Shown: piece by piece, positions 11,549-22,289 of the stretch
How positions within the stretch are numbered: the stretch's first letter is position 1
Layout: each line of letters opens with the position of its first letter
NCBI GenBank assembly: GCA_949152475.1
Contig: OX424555.1
Span: 20,540,868-20,604,867 of the forward strand
Length of the DNA stretch: 64,000 nt
Direction of reading: 5' to 3'
Source: Terebella lapidaria
Taxonomy: Eukaryota; Annelida; Polychaeta; Terebellida; Terebellidae
Position numbers and translations under genes: made by a program
Notes under the pieces: model-generated
Told to the model about the DNA's origin: nothing
Database searches by the model: none
What the model saw: the letters and a program-made list of their open reading frames with translations, nothing else

Positions 11549-14500
11549 TCACTCTAGTGGAGGCCACTCGAAACCCTTGTATCGCTGTCCCTGGTCATTC
11601 GGGTAGGCTTGTCTCATGGCATTGACAGCACATGATGGCATGGGTAGACGGTTCCGTCTGCCGAGCATGCCCCAGCACATGCGCACAAGCTGTCGGTAGG
11701 CAGTGTACCTGTACCGTCTGTTGAAAGAAAAATATGCCTCAGTGAGGGTTGATAAAGGGATGTAAAGCAAAGGGATGTAAAGCAGAAGTATGATCGGTGA
11801 TAAATTCCAATGAAATATTCGTGAATAAGCCGTCGTTGGGGGATAATCCTATTGTTGCCCACCTTCTATTGTTAGAAAGTGGGCAACAATAGGTTTATCC
11901 CCCAGCGATGGCTTATTACCTAATTTCTATATACATGTATGCCAAAATTTGTTAGAATAGCTGGCTGTCTGCTGGTAATTTTGCTGGAGCAATGCTTTAT
12001 TCGAAGTGCTTTTTTTTCAATGACCCTTCGAATCTTGTACATGTTGTAAATTAACAACGTTTTATCTTTGCAACATTGTTTGTATATCTTCGTCTTGTAT
12101 GGATACTACAATACACTAAAGACATCATCTATATACTTAACAACACTTATCTGTTAAAAGATAGGTGTCAGGGGATCCCCAGGCCGAATAAATTCATTGT
12201 AATTTCTCATCGATCAGTACTTCTGCTTCACAGCCATTATAATGTGCAATCGTAACAGACCTTGTAATCATAATCAAATTTTTAATGTGCACCCACTGTC
12301 TTATACACCCATCAAATATTAGTGCATTGACTGCATTCTGTCAGAGTACATGGAATTTGCTGCTAGAAAAAACAATATGCTGGAAAAGTTCTCAATAATG
12401 TTGACCTGTGTAGTTCAGGGGGTACATCCGGATTGCTCCGGATGTTGTACTGGTGCCAGGCTGTGTGTAGGCTCCAGGGACTGAGGCACACGTCTGGGAA
12501 CCCGGGGTGCTGGGTGATGCATTTAACTTTGGGGTCTTGTTCCTCGATTGGACGCAGGAAGTTGAGGATCACCTCATACTCCCGGCAACAAACGGACTCC
12601 GTCTCCGTCTCCATGGCAACACATTGTCCACAACTGCACCTGAAATGTTGAAATTGCATTGTATAACAATCATGGTTTGGCCATGTGGTTTGTTACTTGG
12701 CGAAATCTTCGATTTTCGCCAAGTATGTTGGTCACTCGCGGATGTTTGTCTGTTTGTTTGTTTGTATGTATGTTTGTATGTCTGTGTGCGCTCTAGCGGC
12801 CACAGTTTTAACGCTAACTTCTCGAAACTTTTTCTATGGAAAGATATTCGCCCAAGGACGGAACCGCACGTTTTTGAAAAAAATCGGTCCATTGATGACG
12901 TCACCAAAAATCATTGAAAAATCGAAAAATCCCTATCTCTCATCATTGGCGAATTTTAAAAAATTCGCACAGCAGTCAAATTCGAACCGATTGTTCTGAA
13001 ATTTGGTACACTGATATATGTTCATATTATCCATCAAACAACAAAGTTATACGTAGATCGGTTGAACGTCAATGACGTCATGACGTAAAATGTCAATTTT
13101 TTAAATGGGACCATATATCGGAAAGTATTTGTCGTAGAGAGAAGCGGATTGCACCATTAAAAAGCTCGTTGAATTCTGGTTTAGGAGGGTACTGTCCGAT
13201 ACTTTTCCGTCATGATAAATTTTCCGCTATGACGTCATAAACGTAAGGCCTGTCATTCAAAACTTTGGACTTTTCAGCAAATATTCAAACATCCACAGTG
13301 CACTCAAATTTGAAGGTTTTGAATTGTAATTATGAGAACCCATGTGAAACATTGATATACAGCCACATACCAAGTTTCAACGCGCTACGTTCAACTTCAA
13401 TGACGTCATGACGTAAAACGTCAATTTTAAAAATGGAGCTATATCTCGGAAACTATTCGTCGTACAGAGAAGCGGATTGCACCACTGGAAAGCTCGTTGA
13501 ATTCTGGTTTAGGAGGGTACTGTCCGATACTTTTCCGTCATGATAGATTTTCCGCTATGACGTCATAAACGTAAGGCCTGTCATTCAAAACTTTGGACTT
13601 TTCAGCAAACATTCAAACATCCACAGTGCACTCAAATTTGAAGGTTTTGAATTGTAATTAATATGAGAACCCATGTGAAACATTAATATACAGCCAAATA
13701 CCAAGTTTCAACGCGCTACGTTCAACGTCAATGACGTCATGACGTAAAACGTCAATTTTAAAAATGGAGCTATATCTCGGAAACTAATCGTCGTACAGAC
13801 AAGTGGATTGCACCACTGGAAACCTCGTTGAATTCTGGTTTAGGAGGGTACTGTCCGATACTTTTCCGTCATGATAGATTTTCCGCTATGACGTCATAAA
13901 CGTAAGGCCTGTCATACAAAATTTTCGACTTTTCAGCAAACATTCAAACATCCACAATGCACTCAAATTTGAACGTTTTGAACTGTAATTATGAGAACCT
14001 ATGTGAAATATTATTATACAGCCCTATACCAAGTTTCAACGCGCTACGTTCAACGTCAATGACGTCATGACGTAAAACGTCAATTTTGAAAATGGGGCTA
14101 TAGCTCGGAAACTATTCGTCGTACAGAGAAGCGGATTGCACCACTGGAAAGCTCGTTGAATTCTGGTTTAAGAGCGTACTATCCGATACTTTGCCGCCGT
14201 GATAGATTTTCCGCTATGACGTCATAAAGGTAAGGCCTGTCATACAAAATTTTCGACTTTTTAGCAAACATTCAAACATCCACAGTGCACTCAAAGTTCA
14301 AGGTTTTGAACTGTAATTATGAGAACCTATGAGAAATATTATTATACAGCCATATACCAAGTTTCAACGCGTTACGTTCAACGTCAATGACGTCATGACG
14401 TAAAACGTCAATTTTGAAAATGGGGCTATATCTCGGAAACTATCCGTCATACAGAGAAGCGGATTGTACCACTGGACAGCTCATTGAATTCTGGTTTAAG

Positions 14501-16831
14501 AGGATACTATCTGATACTTTTGCCGCCCTGATAGATTTTCCGCTATGACGTCATAAACGTAAGGCCTGTCATACAAAATTTTCGACTTTTCAGCAAACAT
14601 TCAAACATCCACAGTGCACTCAAATTTGAAGGTTTTGAGCTGTAATTATGAGAACGTATGTGAAACATTGATATACAGCAACATACCAAGTTTCAACGCG
14701 CTACATTCAACGTCAATGACGTCATGACGTAAAACGTCAATTTTAAAAATGGAGCTATATCTCAGAAACTATTTGTCGTACAGAGAAGTGGATTGCACCA
14801 CTGGAAAGCTCGTTGAATTCTGGTTTAGAAGGGTACTGTCTGATACTTTTCCGCCATGATAGATTTTCCGCTATGACGTCATAAACGTAAGGCCTGTCAT
14901 ACAAAATTTTCGACTTTTCAGCAAACATTCAAACATCCACAGTGCACTCAAGTTTGAACGTTTTGAACTGTAATTATGAGAACCTATGTGGAATACTGAT
15001 ATACAGCCATATACCAAGTTTCAACGTGCTACGTTCAACGTCAATGACGTCATGACGTAAAACGTCAATTTAAAAAAGGGCTATATATCTGAAAGTATTT
15101 GTCGCACAGAGAAGCGGATGTGCACTCAAATTTGAAGTTATTAGACTGTACTTATGGGAACCTATGTCGTATATTATTACCCATCCATGTACCGAGTTTA
15201 AACACGTTACATTCAACAACAATGACGTCATGACGTCAAACGTCCATTTTCGAAATAGGATTGTATCTGGGTAAGTATTAATCCTTAATGAAATGGATTA
15301 CACCGTCGGAAACCTCATTCAATTATGCTTAAATTAGGCCACGCATGTAGAAAAAGATTTCGACAAGTTTGGCCTTTAGGCCAATGGTATCTCGTTTTTA
15401 ATTTTTTTGGTTGTATGAATGATTATGATTGTATGGGCGAACAGGTATGATTTCTTGAATTGATCTTTGTACCAACATATCTGCATGTGTTCAGAAAATA
15501 AATAAGAAGATAAATAATCTATGCATTCTACCTTGTATTTTTTTTATTGGGAGTTTTAACACAAGGTCTTGAAAATGAAAACAAATACATGTACACAATG
15601 TCATGTATGTTTTAGGGTCTCCTAAATGTCCTGTGTTAGGTTTATACATACATGTGGCAAGTGGTGACGAACGGTTTGGGGGAGAGACTTTACATGCAAA
15701 AATATTTTGAATGAAATTAGTGGAATACTACATATTACTTACAAGAAAAATGAGATTACACACCCTTGTGCATGGGGACTACATAACCGAAAACAAAATC
15801 ATTTACATGCAATCATTTTCATCAGACTTTACATGCAAAAATATTTTGAATGAAATTAGTGGAATACTACATATTACTTACAAGAAAAATGAGATTGCAC
15901 ACCCTTGTGCATGGGGACTACATAACCGAAAACAAAATCATTTACATGCAATCATTTTCATCAGACTTTACATGCAAAAATATTTTGAATGAAATTAGTG
16001 GAATACTACATATTACTTACGAGAAAAATGAGATTGCACACCTTTGTGCATTGGGACTACATAATCGAAAACAAAATCATTGATAATTCCGCTATATACA
16101 ACTCGTATACAGAGGTAATATTTTTGTCCTTATAGCATTATCCTTATAACCGTGTAAATTATGTAATATAGGCTAGACACCTCACACACGTTCCTAATAC
16201 TTCTATACTTCCATCCAGCACCATTATAGTGTTCAGACACAATATCGCCAGTAGCCCAATACTGCACATAATTTGTTGCACAGTGTAGACCTACAGTGCC
16301 AAGTACACATTGTAAACCCCTACTGGCTCGTCAGGTCACACTCGACATGCTCAAGGGCACTGATGTCTGCTTTTTGGTGTGGAGGCCTATAGATCTGTGT
16401 GGCACTGTGAGTGTCGAGGGGTGGGGCGCTGGTCCTGTGCTGAGTAATGTTTACTGTAGGCCCTAGATGATGGAAGATAATTCGTGATAAGTTTCAACAA
16501 TGAGAGACAACACCCTGTATACACCCGTGACCCTCCATAACTTCCATGCACCCACACCTCTCGATGTATTGTTGGTGCGGCCACAGCCTGAGCGACGCGG
16601 AGCTCAGACTGTGCTGTATACAGCCGTACTCTACTCAGACTGTGGCAAGCGCATGCACGAGAAACGGGCATAACCAACGAACTTCATGTGCAAATAAAAA
16701 TATAATTTCACGTACCAGTTGATGTTTCCTTTCCTTTCCCCTACTTCTGGTTCCTCTGGGTCCCCATCAAAAGAAACAGACGTAGAAACACTCGCAGTTG
16801 GTTCAAATCTGTACGGCCTTATGCTCGCCAT
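11549..16831 (-). CDS. Stand-alone P2X7 C-terminal (ballast) domain protein, 3 exons, 172 aa
   Basis: Exons on the minus strand: 16831-16716, 12639-12406, 11717-11549. Phases are 2 and 2, junctions are GT-AG, and the frame is open throughout. The N-terminus has the PYRFEP motif of the family. Exon 2 holds the zinc-coordinating part (C40, C42, C45, C56-C57, C79, C90) with CITQHPGFPDVCL and the W(S)LHTAW helix. Exon 3 has YRYTAYRQLVRMCWG, LGRRNRLPMPSCAV and YKGF before the stop. These are the conserved blocks of the cytoplasmic ballast domain of vertebrate P2X7 receptors. No transmembrane segment or channel domain is present, so it is not a receptor. Many invertebrates carry such free-standing proteins, often labelled P2X purinoceptor 7-like. 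Their role is unknown; a zinc-stabilised intracellular protein is the only safe statement. The 4.1-kb first intron is filled by tandem repeats. Confidence 0.88.
11823..11918. repeat. Long hairpin, ~40-nt arms, in P2X7-like intron 2
   Basis: The left arm (with GGGGGATAA and CCTATTGTTGCCCAC) pairs with the right arm (GTGGGCAACAATAGG and TTATCCCCC), with a loop of about 14 nt. Pairing extends outward through GAATAAGCC and GGCTTATTAC. It may be a minimal foldback MITE. If transcribed with the host intron it would fold into a nearly perfect RNA hairpin. Confidence 0.8.
12697..12724. repeat. Terminal hairpin at the left edge of the CRE-array element
   Basis: CTTGGCGAA pairs with TTTCGCCAAG across a short loop. 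A TGTTTGTTTG/TATG microsatellite (12745-12785) follows, then the unit array. The right edge has another hairpin, TTTGGCCTTTAGGCCAA, at about 15369-15385. This matches the layout of the other array elements (hairpin, short microsatellite, core repeats, hairpin, T-run). Confidence 0.65.
13040..15300. repeat. ~329-bp tandem array with CRE octamers in P2X7-like intron 1
   Basis: TGACGTCATGACGT recurs at 13072, 13401, 13732, 14060, 14388, 14717, 15045 and 15232, a period of 328-331 bp; the last unit is deleted internally. A second octamer per unit sits in CTATGACGTCATAAACG (six units). By eye there are 14 perfect TGACGTCA octamers in 2.2 kb, plus half sites, and one more at 12895. Other constant parts are ATATCTCGGAAACTATTCG, AAGCGGATTGCACCA and CAGCAAACATTCAAACATCC. 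No coding frame. Confidence 0.92.
15682..16083. repeat. 139-bp tandem repeat, 3 units, in P2X7-like intron 1
   Basis: GACTTTACATGCAAAAATAT starts units at about 15685, 15824 and 15963. The units differ by only a few bases, so the array is young compared with the CRE array. The apparent reading frames across it come from the repetition and are not taken as a gene. Confidence 0.9.
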
Positions 16832-16852
16832 GTCAGAAATGTCAACAAAACG

Positions 16853-16890
16853 AAGGTTCTCGTTGTGACGTCATCAAGATGGCGGCGCCC
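16853..16890 (-). promoter_or_regulatory. CRE/YY1 core promoter, P2X7-like gene
   Basis: On the minus strand a GGGCGC box (16885-16890) is followed by GCCGCCATCTT (a YY1-type site, 16876-16886) and then TGACGTCACAACGAGAACC (16855-16873), 24 bp before the ATG. The 19-mer is identical to that upstream of the THAP-Kolobok gene. The closeness to the ATG implies a very short 5' UTR, as is common for YY1-initiator promoters. Confidence 0.65.
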
Positions 16891-16894
16891 TCCA

Positions 16895-18220
16895 GACACG
16901 TGCAGGGTGTTATTGTTTGTTTATTTATTGATTATACTCGATACTGAGGCGTTTTTTTTTATCACTGTTCATCGGTGATGGCTTGCAAACATCTTTGGCT
17001 GCCAATTTATGATAACATACCCTGGGGATTTCTCTTGTCCTTTAAAATTACATGTTAGTTTATTAGAACATGTCACATATTCACATGCATTTGTCTTGAT
17101 GTGAAATAACAATGAAAGCACGAGTGTTCTATGACGTCACAATGACGCATCGCGCGATCCAGCTCTTGTAACCTATAACCATGCAAAAAACGTACAACCA
17201 CTGTGACGTTATAATACAAAGTACTTGACGACCGGGTGATTTGCATTGTTTATACTGTTTCCTAGCAACGCTCATGTTCACGCGGGTTTTCTACTCAGTA
17301 GAAGGGGTCCTTTGGTACAATGCTACAATTTCACATTATTTTACAGGTGTTGCCAACCTGTTGGGTTTTCAAATATTTCAGAATCATAAATTCATAGCAT
17401 GTGATAAAAACAAAACCTGTTTCGTGTGTTGTCCAGCACGCGGGAAAGATCTCGTTTGAACTGGCGGAAGAACATCAGAAAGCACTCGACCTTCGGTCTC
17501 GTGCTCTCTTGTATTATTCCGCCAATTCAAACTCTATTATTCCCGCATGCTAGAAAACAAACTCAACTAGTTTTGTCATCTTATCATGTGTGACATCAAT
17601 AGAAAACGAAGTTAAGCGATAACATTTCATTATGATAAGTCTGTAAAATATACACAAGCAGATTACAAAGATTGTGGTTTATTACAAAAATAAACCATAC
17701 ATAGGTAGGTCCAATATATCCAAGAAATCAATTGCTACCAATAGCTATATATTCAAAATATATTCTACTAGTATCTATTACTAATACTCCAAAGTTACAT
17801 TCATATTTACGCCTCCCCAACCATACAAAACGCTACAAGCGGTTGTCTTCAACATGTGCAGATGTGGCCATATCCGTTTGTTGTTGGCACTGCAAGTGAT
17901 GAAATCAAAAGGTGTGTCAACTACTTACATCACATGTTGAGAAGACATAGGATGCAACGACAAAAAGATTTACCGATTGTAACAAACGGAAACCACAAAG
18001 ATGGTATAAAGATAGCAGAAACAAAAGAACGTAAAGAAGCAAACAAGAGCTTACCAAAAAGTAAATTGACTCTAAATAAGGTGATCATTTCATTAATTAA
18101 AATAATCAAATAATAATAATTGGTATTGAAAAATGTAATTTATAAGGGTAACAGGAATAAAGGAAGTATATGATATGAAAGAAACGGAAAATACCTGTTC
18201 AGAAATATGCTCAGAATTCT
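16895..18220. other. Intergenic, no gene seen
   Basis: Between the P2X7-like promoter and the transposon. It contains a second TGACGTCACAA at 17131, near CGCATCGCGCG, and a foldback at 17440-17546. The 85-codon frame at 17856-18113 matches nothing I recognise. Confidence 0.6.
17440..17546. repeat. Inverted repeat (foldback), ~32-nt arms
   Basis: GCGGGAAAGATC and GTTTGAACTGGCGGAA on the left pair with TTCCGCCAATTCAAAC and TATTATTCCCGC on the right. The loop contains the near-palindrome GCACTCGACCTTCGGTCTCGTG. It looks like a minimal MITE or element terminus. Confidence 0.7.
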
Positions 18221-18224
18221 GTAT

Positions 18225-21200
18225 ATTCAGGATTAGTCCAATCCTTCAAGTGTCGATCGGGAAAAGAGGTGACCTTCGAAAGTCTACACGACTCACATAT
18301 CCATCTGGACTCTTTCCTCACTGATTCAACTGCTGCTTCCACATCAGCGCTATCAGTTTATATGGTAAAATATGAAATAAATAAATGATTAACTAATAAA
18401 TAAAGAAGAAATGAATATTGGGTAGAATAAAAAATATGTTAATAAATCATATTAATAATCACAGCAACAGAAAATGAAGAAAAGAAGGTAGAAGAGTAGG
18501 CAAACAAGAAGAAGAGACAATAAGACGAATGGAAATTTAATTTATTATAATTTAATAATTTAATTATAATTTAATATATACCCAGACGAACAATTCTTGT
18601 GAAAAACCGAGCATCGCAATTGTCGCATCCTTTCCAATCATCGGGCACTCCTTCCTCTCGACTGCACACATGGCAGCAGATACTGGCCAGCATGTTTTTT
18701 GGGGGCTCCCCATCCCAGATGTTCCTTCCCCCCAAGTCATTGTCTGCGTCGTCACTGTCACGGTCGTAGTCATGGTCGTCATCTGTGTCTACGTCGTCAC
18801 CTACAGTTACGAAAATGGGCTCTATCTCGTCAAATGTCTATCTATTTCCCACTTTTTATTTTCTTCTCCTATAATATGTCAAACCACCCCTGTGTTGAAT
18901 ATCTTTCGATTGCATGTTCTCTCCCCTGTCTGAAAGTCTACCCACCGATTCAAGTTTAGCGTCTTTGTTTTGCTTAGCAACGTAATCTTTGATGATTTCC
19001 CAGGCGAGTTCGATTGGATTGAAACGAAAATGATAAGGTGGTATGAGTATGATTCCAAACGAGTGGCAGCCAACTGGTCACATATGTATGTCGTTTTGGG
19101 TTTATTAGCCCTTGCCAGTATCATAAGCTCCGGTTTGAATGCTACAAGGATCATAAGCTCCGGTTTGAATGCAACAAGGATACACCTTTTTTCCGATTGG
19201 GAGGGAATGCAGAGAGAATACGATATCAACGTCAGTTTATTTAGAACAGTTTCCTCCTGGTAGTACGTTTATTTGATCATGTCATACAAATTTATATGGC
19301 CAAGTCTGATTTCTCAAATAAATTTAACATGAAAATGTAATAAAGACCGAACCGATCTTGAAAGTGTCTTGAATATTCAGTACTTTCCTTTTTCTGCTTT
19401 TGAGTTAATTTTTTACACCATAATAATAAACTAGTTTATGTATAAGGCTTAAAAAATTATTTTCTCTTCCTTGGGTTGGAAGTGACTTTTTATTTTTCAT
19501 TTTGTATTTTGCAAAAACTGCCGTTCTCACTTCATGAGATTATTGATTAGGGAGGTACTTGTTATTTTTTGGCGGGACAACATTTCACACGTATGAAAAA
19601 AATGGCGCAAAATGGCATTCAAGCCCAAATAAATCAAGTCTCTAGAATTCAAATCATGTTTAACGCACGATTTTAATTTTTTATTTCTAACAGCTTGATT
19701 TATTTCAGCTTGAAAGCCCTTGGGCGCCTTAATAATTGTCACCAATGGTTTGCCATCATCCTAGCAGTGAACACACACAGTATGAGTTTGATTACTACCA
19801 GTATTAAACCATCAATTCATTATATGTTTCATTGATGAGTAATTATGGTAAACCGTTCTAGTAAATCGATTAGTGATCATACTTTTATCATTACACACAT
19901 GTAACCAAACGGATAAATGTTTTTGAAAAGTGGTAACGTCTTTGCCTCATTTTGCGGCGATTGGAAAAAAGTTTAGTTAAAAGTTTAATATTTGCCTAAG
20001 TTGCATGCTGTAATATGGTGTTTCGATTCTACACTAGTTATCATCGGAATAGGAGCGGTATCAATCTTTATTCTGATCGATCTTTATTCGGGATCCCGAG
20101 TATCGCAATTTAAATTTTTTTTAATCCGGGAGCTGCTTTTGAACACAGGCGGTCGGGGACGAGAAACAGGAAATTACTTTCATGAGGCCTAACAAAAAAT
20201 ATCATAAATATACTAATAACCTTTCTCAGTGAGCCATGAGTACGGAATGATATGGCGCATTGTCCATGACAATTGGGGCACTGGGAGGGAGGTTTGGTAG
20301 AAGTTTTTCTTCGAACCTGAAAGAAAAAATGTCGCCAGGATGTTTAAATAGGCCTATCGAAATAGTTTCTGTATTATATATGTGTATTTGAATTATTGAA
20401 TGCTGCGTCATGTCATTTCTGAAATCTGGGACCATCCATATCGACATGGTAACTGTTTTTTTCCATTCGAACATGAGAGGTGCGCCCTCGATGAAGACTT
20501 CTTGCGTCCACGATTATGAATCGTTTCCCTTTGGAGGTGGTCCATGTCTTCGGGCTGTTTTGATATAACTTATTCAGGTAAATGGTGATCTTGCATATAA
20601 ACATTGTATTTCTGATGCAAACTGTTAATGGTTGTATTATCTTAATATCTATTTTGATCCGTGTTGAATGGTGACAGCACTCAAAATGTCGCCCATTGAA
20701 CATGTTGAAACCGTTCAACGTTATTCTTTGTACGTGTGTATATAAGAATTACACGTACCAGCAAGAACCGTCAGCAGCAACCCACTCTCGAGATACAGTA
20801 TGATTTATCCAAGTCTCGTCTGGGAAGAATAGTGTTATGCCTTCGTTCCTGGCATGTTGGATTTGTCACAGGTATCTAATAAATTGTTTATACCTGTGAG
20901 TTAATCGGTGAATTTACTGTACGGAGTCGTTCATGTCATTTGTTTCATCTCAATATGAGATAAAATATCAATGATCTTGAACGCCCGTTCCATGAGTTTA
21001 GTGCGCTCTGTTCTGTTTGCTTTCTGAGTATTTGAGAGTATAAAAATTTATTTGCAATAATTGCCAAATATGTATATGTCGCACTAAGCTCACGAAAAAA
21101 TTAAAATGATTATCAAACACTTCAATAAATTACCTTGAATCTGAACCCCATGGAGTGAACATGATTTTTGTTTTGGATATTTGGATGTGCAAGCTCGCTA

Positions 21201-22269
21201 GACTCTGCTGTAGTGCATTCGGAGTCACGTGTTGACTCTGTTACCACTTTAAAAGTGAAAAAATGTCATATTCTGAATTATGAAGTTATGTTCAAATTCC
21301 CCCAAAATATTGTAATATAAATTGAATATCTTTTAATTTCTGCCACATTCTGCTCATTTCTGCCACACTTGACAAGTATTATTTCGAATTTTATTCAAGA
21401 CGCGAAATCCGCTATATAAAATGGTAGCAAACACTAACAGGTTTACATTATCATTTTTATCTGTCTCAAGCGTTGTATGTGGATTAAATTTTGAAATTCC
21501 AATTTTGAAAATCATTTGATCAAATCCGAAATTATTTTTGACATAGGACTAGTTGGCGGAAACGAGCGATCGTCATCAGCTACTAAATAAATAACGTGAC
21601 GTGATTAATGAATATCGTCCGCAAATATTCATCTTTCAGTATTACATGTTGTAATAATGTTGGTGGTAATAGATTGATACTTACATTGAACAATAATTTA
21701 TGTATTTTTCTTAATGTATCTTTTTGCACCTGTATATAAATTTGTTCTCGTATAACATCAAGAGGGTCTTGAGCATGTTGAGCATCATGTCTGATGTTGA
21801 CCTGTGGGTCCTGTGTATTGTCTTTGTTTATCTCTTTTTGTTCAATCTGTAGTAGAATCGTTGTGGTACAAATTTGTTCTTTTAATTATTGGTAAGATTT
21901 TAGTCTACTAGTGGATTATTTTTCAGCAAAAAAAATCGGTTACCAATATACCATTTGTTTTTTCCGGAAGGTAGTGAACACCAATTTCATCAGGATACCG
22001 TAATTATTTCTCACTTGTTATGCATCATTGGAATTTTCAATTAACCCATATGAAACAACGAACAAAAATGCATTTTTTTTTCATAATGTTTGTTGCATGA
22101 ATGACAGCATCAAATGTATTGAAATTCTCTTTAATACTTACATATCTGGACACGGTTGTTTTGCTTATACCACACATCTAGAGCTAATTCTCAGTCCATT
22201 ATTTCTCTCATCTTCACAAAAGTTGAGGACATTTCTCACGATTTCGTCCATAGTGTTAGCCCGAGGCAT
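18225..22269 (-). pseudogene. IS630/Tc1-type DNA transposon gene, intron-rich, decayed, with PHD-like finger
   Basis: Pieces in order on the minus strand: a helix-turn-helix exon 22269-22142 (MPRANTMDEIV, then CGISKTTVSRY before a GTAAGT donor, one frameshift inside); an open 54-codon exon 21846-21685; exon 21237-21134 ending SMGFRFK; ERTKLMERAFKIIDIL near 20950-21010; LFFPDETWIN (first catalytic D) near 20800-20850; GKRFIIVDA and YHVDMDGPRF near 20420-20545; LLPNLPPSAPIVMDNAPYHS (second D) at 20316-20226; KPELMILARANKP, then PPYHFRFNPIELAW (catalytic E) at 18990-19180 with a frameshift and a 30-bp tandem duplication; and a C-terminal Cys finger (CCHVC, GCDNCDARF, WICESC) in 18225-18780. The core is the DDE_3/IS630 family that moves DNA by cut and paste. 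Several stops and frameshifts interrupt it, so it is inactive. Terminal inverted repeats were not found. Confidence 0.8.
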
Positions 22270-22289
22270 ATTGTGAAATGTTGAATGTA

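Noticed and set aside
13040-15300. Regularly spaced repeats resembling a CRISPR array
   Set aside because: The whole 329-bp unit is repeated with no unique spacers, and the host is a eukaryote.
15711-16083. Overlapping 93- and 77-codon frames
   Set aside because: They simply read the 139-bp tandem repeat, inside the P2X7-like intron.
18670-19263. Plus-strand frames with membrane-like translations
   Set aside because: They are antisense to the transposase catalytic and finger exons.
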